This document shows positions 55,019-62,915 of a DNA stretch of 64,000 bases, piece after piece. The position numbers and the translations under genes are program-made. Numbering within the stretch: position 1 is the first letter of the stretch; every line of letters begins with the position of its first letter. Origin of the DNA: CAVOOW01 sp963697675 (GTDB lineage Bacteria; Actinomycetota; Actinomycetes; JACCUZ01); assembly GCA_963697675.1 (NCBI GenBank), contig CAVOOW010000005.1, positions 1 to 64,000 on the forward strand, given 5' to 3'. The notes beneath the pieces were generated by a model, which was not told where the DNA came from, did no database searches, and saw only the letters and a list, made by a program, of their open reading frames with translations.

Positions 55019-55714
55019 GTGACCTATTCGGAGCGTCCAGCGGCAGTGCCCGGCATCGTGCTGTGGCAGCGCTTCGTCGGGCCGACCCCGCGGTCCACAC
55101 CGATCCTGCCGGACGGCTGCCTCGACCTGCTGTGGGACGGGCGGCGCCTGTTCGTCGCCGGGCCGGACACGACGGCCCGCTGGTACCAGAGCCCCGCAGG
55201 CACGTCGCTCGTCGCGCTGCGCTTCTCGGGTGGCACCGGACCGGCCCTGCTGGGCGTGCCGGCCCACGAGCTGCGCGACCAGACCGTGGATCTCGAGCAG
55301 CTCTGGCCGAGCCGGGAAACCCGAGTGCTGACGGAGCGGATCGCAGCGGACCCCGTCGGGGGTCTCGACGCATGGGCGGTCGACGGCTTCGCTGCTCGCG
55401 AGATCGACCCGCTGGGACCGCGGGTGCTCGCCATGGCCAACAGCGGCACCACCGTGGCTGCGATGGCCGACCGCCTGGGGCTCGGCGCTCGCCAGCTGCA
55501 CCGGCGCTGCCTGCCCGTCTTCGGCTACGGACCACGGCGCCTGTCCCGCGTGGTGCGGCTGGGCCGGTCGCTCGACGCGGCCCGGGCGGGTGCGCCGCTG
55601 GCGCAGGTCGCCGCCGACTGCGGGTATGTGGATCAGGCGCACCTCTCCCGGGAGGTGCGCGACCTGACCGGGACCACGCCCTCGAAGTTGCTGCGGGAGC
55701 TAGTCAGCAGGTAG
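55019..55714 (+). CDS. AraC-family transcriptional regulator
   Basis: A 231-residue regulator. The N-terminal sensing part has ILPDGCLDLLWDG and RFSGGTGPALLGVPAHELRD, typical of the DUF6597-type AraC proteins. The C-terminal double helix-turn-helix includes AMADRLGLGARQLHRRCLPV and CGYVDQAHLSREVRDLTG. GTG 55019 gives MTYSERPAAVPG. It starts 22 bases after the helicase stop and ends overlapping the convergent VOC gene by 15 bases. Confidence 0.85.
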   Translation: MTYSERPAAVPGIVLWQRFVGPTPRSTPILPDGCLDLLWDGRRLFVAGPDTTARWYQSPAGTSLVALRFSGGTGPALLGVPAHELRDQTVDLEQLWPSRETRVLTERIAADPVGGLDAWAVDGFAAREIDPLGPRVLAMANSGTTVAAMADRLGLGARQLHRRCLPVFGYGPRRLSRVVRLGRSLDAARAGAPLAQVAADCGYVDQAHLSREVRDLTGTTPSKLLRELVSR

Positions 55715-56100
55715 CGGCGCGAACAGGTCGACCGGTGTGCCGTCGGGTCGTGCACGACCGCGTAGCGCAGGCCCCAGAAGGCGTCCCACGGTTCGAGGTG
55801 CCCTTCGTACCCCGCGCCCGTGAGCTCGGCCCAGGCCGCGTCGACCTCCCCTGGGCTCTCGCACTCGAAGGCGAGGGCGGCGCGATGTCCGCCCCCGGCC
55901 GGCGGGGACCATCCCGGGTCGAACGACCTGATCGTGTCCTCGGTGTCCCAGGCCAGATGAAGTCCCCCGCCCAGGTCGACGTCCACATGCGGTTGGTCGT
56001 CAGCCTCGGGAGGTACCTCCAGGCCCAGGCGGCGGTAGAAGGCCAGGGTGGCGGCCATGTCGGACACCACCAGCTCGATGACGGCAGGGCGCAGTTTCAT
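55700..56100 (-). CDS. VOC-family protein (one indel)
   Basis: About 133 residues: MKLRPAVIELVVSDMAATLA at the start, FDPGWSPPAGGGHRAALAFE in the middle and, in another frame, PDGTPVDLFAPLPAD at the end. The break near 55745 replaces VVHDPDGTPVDLF by a read-through frame. It is a glyoxalase/bleomycin-resistance-like fold, convergent with an AraC regulator, and such regulator-VOC pairs are common. Confidence 0.75.
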
Positions 56101-56151
56101 GCTGCGGACGCTAACCAACCGCCCGGACGGTGTCTTGGACGTTTCGGACGC

Positions 56152-57453
56152 TCAGCCGCTGACCTCGCGGAGCACCCTCTCGGCGTCGGCCCGGACCGGT
56201 GCCAGGTCCGCGGGCTGCACGATCGCCGCCTCGGCATCGGAGAGCACCAGACGCACCTGCTCCGCCAGCACGGCGCGGGTCTGGTCGTCCGCACAGAACC
56301 TGCCGGTGCTGCCCAGGATCCGCAGCAGGGCAAGCATGACTCGTGGCTCGGAGCGGCCATAGCGGCGGATCTGGCCGCACGCGAGGTCGACGAAGTAGGC
56401 GAAGTCGCGGCCGGGGAGCGTGACACGGGGCACGCCGGCCGGGTCGCGCAACACCTGCGTGCCGAGCGGGCGGTGGCTCAGCTCGGCCAGCAGAACCGAG
56501 AGGTGCTGCAGGGCCTGCACCGCGGTGTACGGGTCGTTGATGGCCGGTGAGAGCGCCTTGGACGCGATGTCCGCGAGCTGGCGGACCCCGAACGCCGCAT
56601 CCTGCTCCATCGTGCGTTCGAAGCCGATGCGCACCGCTTCCCGGGCAGCGTGCTCGAAGTCGGACCGGTTTGGCGGTGCCTGCTCAGGAGACGACCGCCA
56701 GATCCACACGAGAGGGGAACCCGCGACCACGTGGTCGCCGACCATCGACGCCAAGGCAACGGTCGCGTCGCTGGCTACGGCGGTGGCCAGCAATACCTCC
56801 GCGTGCACGGTCTGCAGATAGCCGGAGCGGTGTGCCGGCAGTGCGATCGCCCACACCGGCGGATCGGGCTGCGGGTCTGTAGTGATGCCGATGGTCGGCA
56901 GGTCGTGCCTGATGACGTGCAACGTGTTCCGCTCGACGGTCGCCATGATCTCGTCGACCTGGATCGAGTGCACGAGATGATGCACGAAGAAGACCAGCAT
57001 CACGAGACTGGCGAAGAGCAGGACGAGCGCACCGGTGACGGCCAGCCGGGGGAAATCGCTCGTACGCTCGCCGCCTGAGACGCCGACGGTGTAGAGACCC
57101 GCGGTGCTGTAGGTGAACGTCGCGACGAACACGCTGAGCACGACCTGGTTGACGCGATCGCGCAGGAAGTTCCTCAACAGCCGTGGCGAAAACTGCGTCG
57201 ACGCGAGCTGCAAAGCCACGACAGTCAGGCCCAGCACCAGCGCGATCACCGTGACCATGGTGCTGGCGATGCCGATGAGCAGCGTCCGGGCATCGTCGGC
57301 CGTGCCCTGGAACACCAGCGGTTTGAAGGGCGAGTCCGGCGCGATGTCGACCTGCGCCAGGACCGAGCCCGCGATCAACGCGAGGACGACGGCCACGGTG
57401 GGCAGCGCCCACAGCGCGCCTCGCAGATACTCCCCCACCGCCTCGCGCCGCAC
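56152..57453 (-). CDS. DUF2254 membrane protein
   Basis: A 433-residue protein with four membrane helices in the first 165 residues (including MVTVIALVLGLTVVALQLAS and LVLLFASLVMLVFFVHHLVH). A large soluble C-terminal part follows with the conserved FGVRQLADIASKALSPAIND block. This is DUF2254, of unknown function. GTG 57453 starts it, 13 bases after the LLM gene stop, so the two may be co-transcribed. Confidence 0.85.
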   Translation of the reverse strand: MRREAVGEYLRGALWALPTVAVVLALIAGSVLAQVDIAPDSPFKPLVFQGTADDARTLLIGIASTMVTVIALVLGLTVVALQLASTQFSPRLLRNFLRDRVNQVVLSVFVATFTYSTAGLYTVGVSGGERTSDFPRLAVTGALVLLFASLVMLVFFVHHLVHSIQVDEIMATVERNTLHVIRHDLPTIGITTDPQPDPPVWAIALPAHRSGYLQTVHAEVLLATAVASDATVALASMVGDHVVAGSPLVWIWRSSPEQAPPNRSDFEHAAREAVRIGFERTMEQDAAFGVRQLADIASKALSPAINDPYTAVQALQHLSVLLAELSHRPLGTQVLRDPAGVPRVTLPGRDFAYFVDLACGQIRRYGRSEPRVMLALLRILGSTGRFCADDQTRAVLAEQVRLVLSDAEAAIVQPADLAPVRADAERVLREVSG

Positions 57454-57466
57454 GAGATCACCGCCC

Positions 57467-58357
57467 TCAGATGTCAGCCACGAGTGGGATGACGTGCTCG
57501 CCGAGGCTGCGTACGTAGTCGACCGGATCTCCCGCGGGCGGCATCAGATGAACCTCGGTGACACCGAGGGTGGCGTGCTCGGCCATCTCCCCGGCGAAGC
57601 GCGCAGCCTTCTCCGCACTTGTTCCCAGACCGCCGGCGTAGGTCACGGTCTTGCGGATGCGGTCATAGTCGGTGCCCTCGCGCTCACAGTGCCCGCGGAG
57701 CACATCGAGCTTCGCGGCGATCTGCGCAGGACCGTCCGGACCCGGTGTCGTGAACAGGTTGCACGCATCGGCATAGCGCGCGACCAGCAGCAGCGTCTTC
57801 TTCTCCCCACCACCGCCGATCATGATGGGCGGGTGCGGGCTGCGCAGCGGCTGGGGCAGGTTGATGGTCTCCGCAAGCTGATAGTGCTTGCCCACAAAGG
57901 ACCCGTCGTCCTCGCTCCACATCTGCCGCACGATCTGCAGCGTCTCCTCCAGCCGCTCGAACCGCTCGGACACCGGTGGGTAGCGGACACCGAGAGCGGC
58001 GTGCTCGCGCTCGTACCACGCCGCGCCCAACCCGAGCGCCGCCCGGCCGCCGGACAGCACGTCGAGGGTGGTCACGATCTTGGCGAGCAGCCCCGGATGC
58101 CGATAGGTGACACCGCTGACCAGCAGCTGCAGCTCGGCGGAAGTGTTGTGCGCAGCCAGGAAGCCCAGGCTCGTATAGCCCTCGAGCATCGGCTCATCGG
58201 CGCCGCCGAGGAACGGCAGCTGGAAGTAGTGGTCCATCAGCGACACGTTGGCCACGCCGACGTCGTCAGCGGCGCGCCCGACACCGGCCAGGGTCGAGGC
58301 GATCGTCGCCGGACCACCGGGCAATGTGAAGTTGACCAGGTGCACACCGATCTTCAT
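57467..58357 (-). CDS. LLM-class F420-dependent oxidoreductase
   Basis: A 296-residue luciferase-like enzyme. MKIGVHLVNFTLPGGPA, NVSLMDHYFQLPFLGG, LLVSGVTYRHPGLLAKIVTT and LDVLSGGRAALGLGAAWYE are standard for actinobacterial F420-dependent LLM proteins. They transfer hydride between F420 and a small substrate, which cannot be inferred here. The fusion protein at the end of the window carries a second LLM domain of the same type. Confidence 0.85.
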   Translation of the reverse strand: MKIGVHLVNFTLPGGPATIASTLAGVGRAADDVGVANVSLMDHYFQLPFLGGADEPMLEGYTSLGFLAAHNTSAELQLLVSGVTYRHPGLLAKIVTTLDVLSGGRAALGLGAAWYEREHAALGVRYPPVSERFERLEETLQIVRQMWSEDDGSFVGKHYQLAETINLPQPLRSPHPPIMIGGGGEKKTLLLVARYADACNLFTTPGPDGPAQIAAKLDVLRGHCEREGTDYDRIRKTVTYAGGLGTSAEKAARFAGEMAEHATLGVTEVHLMPPAGDPVDYVRSLGEHVIPLVADI

Positions 58358-58394
58358 GCGCGTCCTTCCACCCAGCAGACCCTAACCTGACCAC

Positions 58395-59573
58395 GTGCTC
58401 GCCACCCTGGCCGTCGAGAACTACCGATCCCTGCGGCACCTCGTGCTCCCCTTGGGCCGGCTCAACGTCGTGACCGGCGCGAACGGCACCGGCAAGTCCA
58501 ACCTCTACCGCGCGCTGCGGCTGCTGGCCGACTCCTCACGCAACGGCGCGGTGCCGGCGCTGGCGAGGGAGGGCGGGCTGCCCTCGACGTTGTGGGCAGG
58601 CCCGGAGAAGATCAGTCAGGCGGTACGCGCGGGGGAACATCCCGTGCAGGGCACGCGACGCTCCGGACCGGTCAGCCTCCGGCTCGGTTTCGCCGGTGAC
58701 GACTTCGGCTACGCCGTGGACTTCGGGCTGCCCAAGCCGATGCCGTCTGCCTTCAGTCTTGACCCGGAGATCAAGCTCGAGTGCACGTGGAGCGGCCCGG
58801 TGCTGCGGCCGGCAGCCATGCTGACCGACCGTCGCGGCGGCATCGTACGGATCAGGGACGACGACGGCACGTGGCTCACGATGCACAACGCGGTTCAGTC
58901 GTACGACAGCATGCTCAGCGAGTTCGCCGATCCGCAGGTCGCGCCGGACCTGCTCTTGCTGCGCGAGCGCATCCGGTCGTGGCGGTTCTACGACCACGTG
59001 CGCACGGACGCGCAGGCACCGGCCCGCGCGACCCAGATCGGCACCCGCACGCCCGTGCTCGGCCATGACGGCGCAGACCTGGCGGCGGCGCTGCAGACCA
59101 TCCGGGAGGTCGGCGACGTCGACGCTCTCGACGCGGCGGTCGATCACGCCTTTCCCGGCAGCCGCGTGGAGGTGGCCAGCCAGGGCGGGCGGTTCGACCT
59201 GCTGCTGCATCAGCACGGACTGCTGCGACCGCTCGCCAGCAGCGAGCTGTCGGACGGGACGCTGCGCTTCCTGCTGTGGACCGCCGCCCTGCTGACGCCC
59301 CGACCGCCGGCGTTGCTCGTGCTCAACGAACCTGAGACCAGCCTGCATCCGGACCTGCTCACGCCGCTGGCCGAGCTCGTCGCGACTGCCTCCGTACACA
59401 CACAGGTGATCGTCGTGACCCACAGCGCAGCCCTGGTGCAAGCGCTGCGCGGCGATGCGGCGGCCGCCACCCGCGAGGTGCAGGTGATCGAGCTGATCAA
59501 GGACATCGGCCAGACGACGGTCGTCGGGCAGGACCGCTTTCACGAGCCGTCGTGGACCTGGCCCGCCCGCTGA
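58395..59573 (+). CDS. AAA ATPase of the RecF/OLD-like group
   Basis: A 392-residue ATP-binding protein from GTG 58395. AVENYRSLRHLVLPLGRLNV leads into Walker A VTGANGTGKSNLYRALRLL. The signature ASSELSDGTLRFLLWTAALL, Walker B LLVLNEPETSLHPDLL and the H-loop VVTHSAALVQAL follow. The architecture is that of DUF2813/OLD-like ABC ATPases without a Toprim nuclease. Similar proteins occur alone or in defence systems, but no nuclease or partner gene is adjacent, so a defence role is not supported. Confidence 0.78.
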   Translation: MLATLAVENYRSLRHLVLPLGRLNVVTGANGTGKSNLYRALRLLADSSRNGAVPALAREGGLPSTLWAGPEKISQAVRAGEHPVQGTRRSGPVSLRLGFAGDDFGYAVDFGLPKPMPSAFSLDPEIKLECTWSGPVLRPAAMLTDRRGGIVRIRDDDGTWLTMHNAVQSYDSMLSEFADPQVAPDLLLLRERIRSWRFYDHVRTDAQAPARATQIGTRTPVLGHDGADLAAALQTIREVGDVDALDAAVDHAFPGSRVEVASQGGRFDLLLHQHGLLRPLASSELSDGTLRFLLWTAALLTPRPPALLVLNEPETSLHPDLLTPLAELVATASVHTQVIVVTHSAALVQALRGDAAAATREVQVIELIKDIGQTTVVGQDRFHEPSWTWPAR

Positions 59574-59582
59574 CCTGCCGGG

Positions 59583-60908
59583 CTAGGCCCCGAGCTTGAT
59601 CCAGAGGCGCGGCCCCGCGATGCCGTCCGGCCTCCAGCCGTAGCCGACCTTGCGCGCGTTGACGTAGCCCTTGGTGATGTCACCGAAATATCCGGTGCGA
59701 TAGCGCTTCGGCATGTGCAGCGCGGTCTGCAGCACTTTGACGCTGGAATTCTCCTTGCCTTTCCACAGCTTGAGGTGCCAATAACGCGTCAAGGACGACC
59801 TCACCGGAATGCTGAGCACCTTGCCGACCTTTATCTTCGTGCTCGTCTTGTGGTTCGCCGCCATGATCGCGCTGACCGACGAGCGCCAGTAGGCCGCGAT
59901 GCCGGTGAGCGTCTGACCGCTGCGCACGGTGTGGTTGAGCCGGCTGCGGTACGTCGGCGACACGCTGCCCGAGGTCGTCCCACCGCGCAGCGCCGCCCAG
60001 GTGCGCACGTCGGTCTTGCCCGTCACCGCGAGGCCGCGGCTCTTCTGGAATTTGCGCAGCGCAGCCTCGGTCAGCGGTCCGAAGTATCCGCTGACGGGAG
60101 TGACGGACAGCCGCTTCTGCACCTGCTTCACGTAGGGGCCGGTCGACTCTCGATGCAGCAGCGGTGTGCCGCGCAGGCTCGCGACCGGTGTCGGGGCCGG
60201 GCACGGTGTGGCGCGCGGGCGGGAGTACTTCGGGGCGAGCTCGCCCGCGATGGTCGGGCACGGGCCGTAGTCGGTGACCGACGTCTTACCCGTCCACCAC
60301 GCGGTGCGCTTCATCGCACCGTTCCACGACAGCGAGATGTGGATGTGATCGGAGTGCGACTCACCGCCGGTGTAGCGTCGCCAGCCGTCAGACGCGCGGT
60401 AGGCGCCCCAGATCTTGCCGTTCCAGATGACGTACATGACGCCGAGCCGGCGCGCGTTGTAGCCGTTGCCGCCTTTGGGGCCTTTGGCCAGGAGCCAGGT
60501 GAGGAACTGGCCCGCGACCGCCTTGTCTCGGGGCTTTGCAGCAGACAGTCCCCAGTCCCAGGCACGGCCTTCCTTGTGCTCACTGAGGCCGCCGATGTTG
60601 CACGCCCGGGTGATGCCGAGGTCGCGACCGCCGTAGGTCGCGAGCAACGTCGCGCGCAAGGCAAGAGTCCCCGGCTTCGCGATCGGGTCGCACGAGACCT
60701 GCGGAAGGTAGGGCGAGTAGCCCTCCACGACCGAGGGCGCCCTCTTCGGTGCGGAGGGGTTCTTGGCCGCCTTGGCCGCCGAGGCGGCCTCTGCTCCGCC
60801 GGTCACCACGAGCCCGGCAGCGAGGAACGCGGCGAGCGCGGGGGTCGCGGCTCTGCGCACCATCAGCGCGGTCAGTGGTCGACGATGTTTGCCTCTCGGA
60901 CGTGTCAT
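59583..60908 (-). CDS. Secreted peptidoglycan-binding protein with LysM
   Basis: A 441-residue exported protein. A basic N-terminus and signal peptide end near AEAASAAKAA. The first domain (residues about 60-210), with LSEHKEGRAWDWGLSAAKP and GGESHSDHIHISLSW, resembles the ARB_07466-like domain found at the end of actinobacterial wall proteins. A peptidoglycan-binding domain follows (GPYVKQVQKRLSVTPVSGYF), then a LysM (HTVRSGQTLTGIAAYWRSSV) and a second PG-binding-like end. It likely acts in the cell wall. Start ATG 60908 or GTG 60914. Confidence 0.78.
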   Translation of the reverse strand: MTRPRGKHRRPLTALMVRRAATPALAAFLAAGLVVTGGAEAASAAKAAKNPSAPKRAPSVVEGYSPYLPQVSCDPIAKPGTLALRATLLATYGGRDLGITRACNIGGLSEHKEGRAWDWGLSAAKPRDKAVAGQFLTWLLAKGPKGGNGYNARRLGVMYVIWNGKIWGAYRASDGWRRYTGGESHSDHIHISLSWNGAMKRTAWWTGKTSVTDYGPCPTIAGELAPKYSRPRATPCPAPTPVASLRGTPLLHRESTGPYVKQVQKRLSVTPVSGYFGPLTEAALRKFQKSRGLAVTGKTDVRTWAALRGGTTSGSVSPTYRSRLNHTVRSGQTLTGIAAYWRSSVSAIMAANHKTSTKIKVGKVLSIPVRSSLTRYWHLKLWKGKENSSVKVLQTALHMPKRYRTGYFGDITKGYVNARKVGYGWRPDGIAGPRLWIKLGA

Positions 60909-60914
60909 GCGCAC

Positions 60915-61268
60915 GAGTTATCTCTCCAGACCTCGACAGACGGCGCCGGGTCATGCTCCCGACGCCCACCCTGTCGTCCTCGACAGCCTCGTGGATCTGC
61001 TGAACCGGCGTCGAGATCATTTAGGTAAAAACAATTTCCAATCTCGAGAGTTCTCGGCGTGTCGATTACGAAAGGGAGTCAATTTCCCGGTATAGGCGCG
61101 GAAGAAATCGATAAACCGACAATTCATGGTCGAATTGCGGACGCCAGCCAGGTGTCGCAAGGCCACAACACGGGGAGAGCCATGCTGTCCACCTGCTGAC
61201 AACTGAGCCGTGGCGCGCCTGCCGTTATTGGGATGCGGTTGCAGGGACGACGCGCTTTCCTTCTTCAC
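60915..61268. other. Gene-free gap with an A/T-rich core
   Basis: 354 bases between the divergent wall-protein and GNAT genes. The part at about 61018-61135 is clearly A/T-richer than its surroundings (for example GGTAAAAACAATTTCC and AAGAAATCGATAAACC) and has a small hairpin (GGGA...TCCC at 61072-61089). It probably contains the promoter and leader of the wall-protein gene. I see no recognisable riboswitch and no convincing gene. Confidence 0.5.
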
Positions 61269-62264
61269 ATGGAACTCACCTGGATCGACCCGGCGCAGCT
61301 CGACGAGCGAGATGTCGCCGGCACAGTCGCGATGATGGTGGCTGCCCAGGCCGCGGATGCGCCGGGGGACGCGCCGTTCACCCGTTCCGGCTTCCTCGCC
61401 GACATCGTGCACGGCTGGGACGGCGACCCAGCCATCATCGGCGTCCACCGTGACAAGCGCGGCCGGGTCGTCGGTGCACTCGAGCTCTATTTCCCGAGCT
61501 GGGACAACACGCATCTCGGTTCGGCCGAGGTCACCGTGGACCCCGAGGCTCGGCGCCAAGGCATCGGCCGGGCGCTGCTCGAAGCCGGCATCGACCGCGT
61601 GCGGGCGACGGGCAAGAGCCTGATCCTTACCGGCAGCCACAACTCGCCGGCCGCCGCGGCGCTGTGCACGTCACTGGGCTTCGAGGTCGCGACCACGGGG
61701 GTCAAGCGCCGCCAGGACCTCGTCACACTCGACTGGACAGCCCTCGACCACAACTACGGGCTGGCCCGCGCGGCCGCACCCGACTACGACCTGCTTCGCC
61801 TCGCCGGATCGACCCCGGACGACCTGCTCGACGACGTTGCCACGATGACGGCTGCGATCAACGACGCCCCGATCGACGGACTCGAGGTCGAGGACGAGGT
61901 CTTCAACGCCGAGCGCCTCCGTACCTTCGAGCAGGGCCAGCAGGAGCGCGGGCGCCGCATGTACCGCGTCATGGCGCGCCACCGCGGGACCGGTGAGCTC
62001 GCCGGCCACACGGTGGCCTGCCTCGACGCCGACCACCCCGGCTTCGGTCAGCAGTTCGACACCAGCGTCGTACGAGCCCACCGTGGTCACCGCCTCGGCC
62101 TGCTCCTGAAGATCGAGATGCTGCGCTGGCTAGGCGACATCGAGCCGCAGCTTCGGGTGCTCGACACCTGGAACGCGGCGACGAACGCGCACATGATCGG
62201 TGTCAACGAGCAGCTCGGCTACCGCGTCGTTCGCGAGGGCCTGGAGTGGCAGAAGCACCTCTAG
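61269..62264 (+). CDS. Double-domain GNAT acetyltransferase
   Basis: A 331-residue protein with two GNAT-like halves. The first has HLGSAEVTVDPEARRQGIGR (acetyl-CoA motif), the second HTVACLDADHPGFGQQFDTS and VVRAHRGHRLGLLLKIEMLR, ending NEQLGYRVVREGLEWQKHL. This tandem layout is known in actinobacterial GNATs resembling mycothiol synthase, but the substrate is unknown. ATG 61269 is chosen because upstream in-frame sequence is not conserved in character. Confidence 0.8.
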   Translation: MELTWIDPAQLDERDVAGTVAMMVAAQAADAPGDAPFTRSGFLADIVHGWDGDPAIIGVHRDKRGRVVGALELYFPSWDNTHLGSAEVTVDPEARRQGIGRALLEAGIDRVRATGKSLILTGSHNSPAAAALCTSLGFEVATTGVKRRQDLVTLDWTALDHNYGLARAAAPDYDLLRLAGSTPDDLLDDVATMTAAINDAPIDGLEVEDEVFNAERLRTFEQGQQERGRRMYRVMARHRGTGELAGHTVACLDADHPGFGQQFDTSVVRAHRGHRLGLLLKIEMLRWLGDIEPQLRVLDTWNAATNAHMIGVNEQLGYRVVREGLEWQKHL

Positions 62265-62773
62265 GCCGACCTGAGCAACCATCGCTGCTCGCCGTCCACG
62301 ATCTCGCCCGTGAGCTCGAGTCCGGCGTCACGAGCGACGCGTTGCGACGCCACGTGGTCGGGATGGATGTCGGCGGCTACCGACCAGCCGGCCCCGCGCA
62401 GCCGGGCGACCAGCGAGATCGCGGCCTCACGGGCATAGCCCTGACCCTGGAAGGCCGTGCCCACGACCCACGCGACGAGCGCCGGGCCGGCTTCCGGTCC
62501 GGCGGCGGGCAGCGTCGTCTGCAGCTCGCCGACGGCTTGCCCGGACGCCGTGACGCGCATCACCCAGTTGCCCCACACATCAGTGCCGTCATCGGACCGG
62601 CGCGTGGCCAGCCGGGCATAGCGTTCCGAGAGCTCCGCGGCGGAACGCGGAGTGCCGCCGGTGAAGACGTGCAGGTCCGGGTCGGCGAGGACGGTGTGCA
62701 TCTCCGGCGCATGCGCGGCCGTCACCGGCTCCACGGTGAGCCGCGCCGTGCGCCAGCCCTCGCCCGGGTCCAT
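62261..62773 (-). CDS. RimJ/RimL-like GNAT acetyltransferase
   Basis: A 170-residue acetyltransferase: WRTARLTVEPVTAAHAPEMH at the start, ALVAWVVGTAFQGQGYAREA as the acetyl-CoA motif and SQRVARDAGLELTGEIVDGE near the end. It matches the RimJ/RimL-like group, which modifies protein N-termini or small molecules. It is convergent with the double GNAT, sharing four bases at the stops. Confidence 0.82.
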   Translation of the reverse strand: MDPGEGWRTARLTVEPVTAAHAPEMHTVLADPDLHVFTGGTPRSAAELSERYARLATRRSDDGTDVWGNWVMRVTASGQAVGELQTTLPAAGPEAGPALVAWVVGTAFQGQGYAREAAISLVARLRGAGWSVAADIHPDHVASQRVARDAGLELTGEIVDGEQRWLLRSA

Positions 62774-62789
62774 CACGCGCCGACCCTAG

Positions 62790-62888
62790 TGGCTGGGCTG
62801 GGCGCTGCTCGGTGAGACGCCGGCGGGGCTGGCGTTCGCGGGCGGCGCGCTCTGCCTGCTCGGGGTCTACGTCGCGCGGCGGCGCTGA
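62790..62888 (+). pseudogene. C-terminal remnant of an EamA/DMT transporter
   Basis: The 32 codons after a stop codon read WLGWALLGETPAGLAFAGGA and then CLLGVYVARRR before TGA. This is the typical last helix pair of EamA-type drug/metabolite transporters (LGE.P..L...GG.LI..G.Y). The rest of the gene is absent and an unrelated GNAT gene lies directly upstream. I take it as a deletion remnant. Confidence 0.65.
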
Positions 62889-62915
62889 TGCCGAGCCGTC
62901 GGGCACACTGGCCGC

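Noticed and set aside
58395..59573. OLD-family anti-phage ATPase
   Set aside because: No Toprim nuclease domain and no neighbouring nuclease, helicase or other defence gene, so a defence role cannot be supported.
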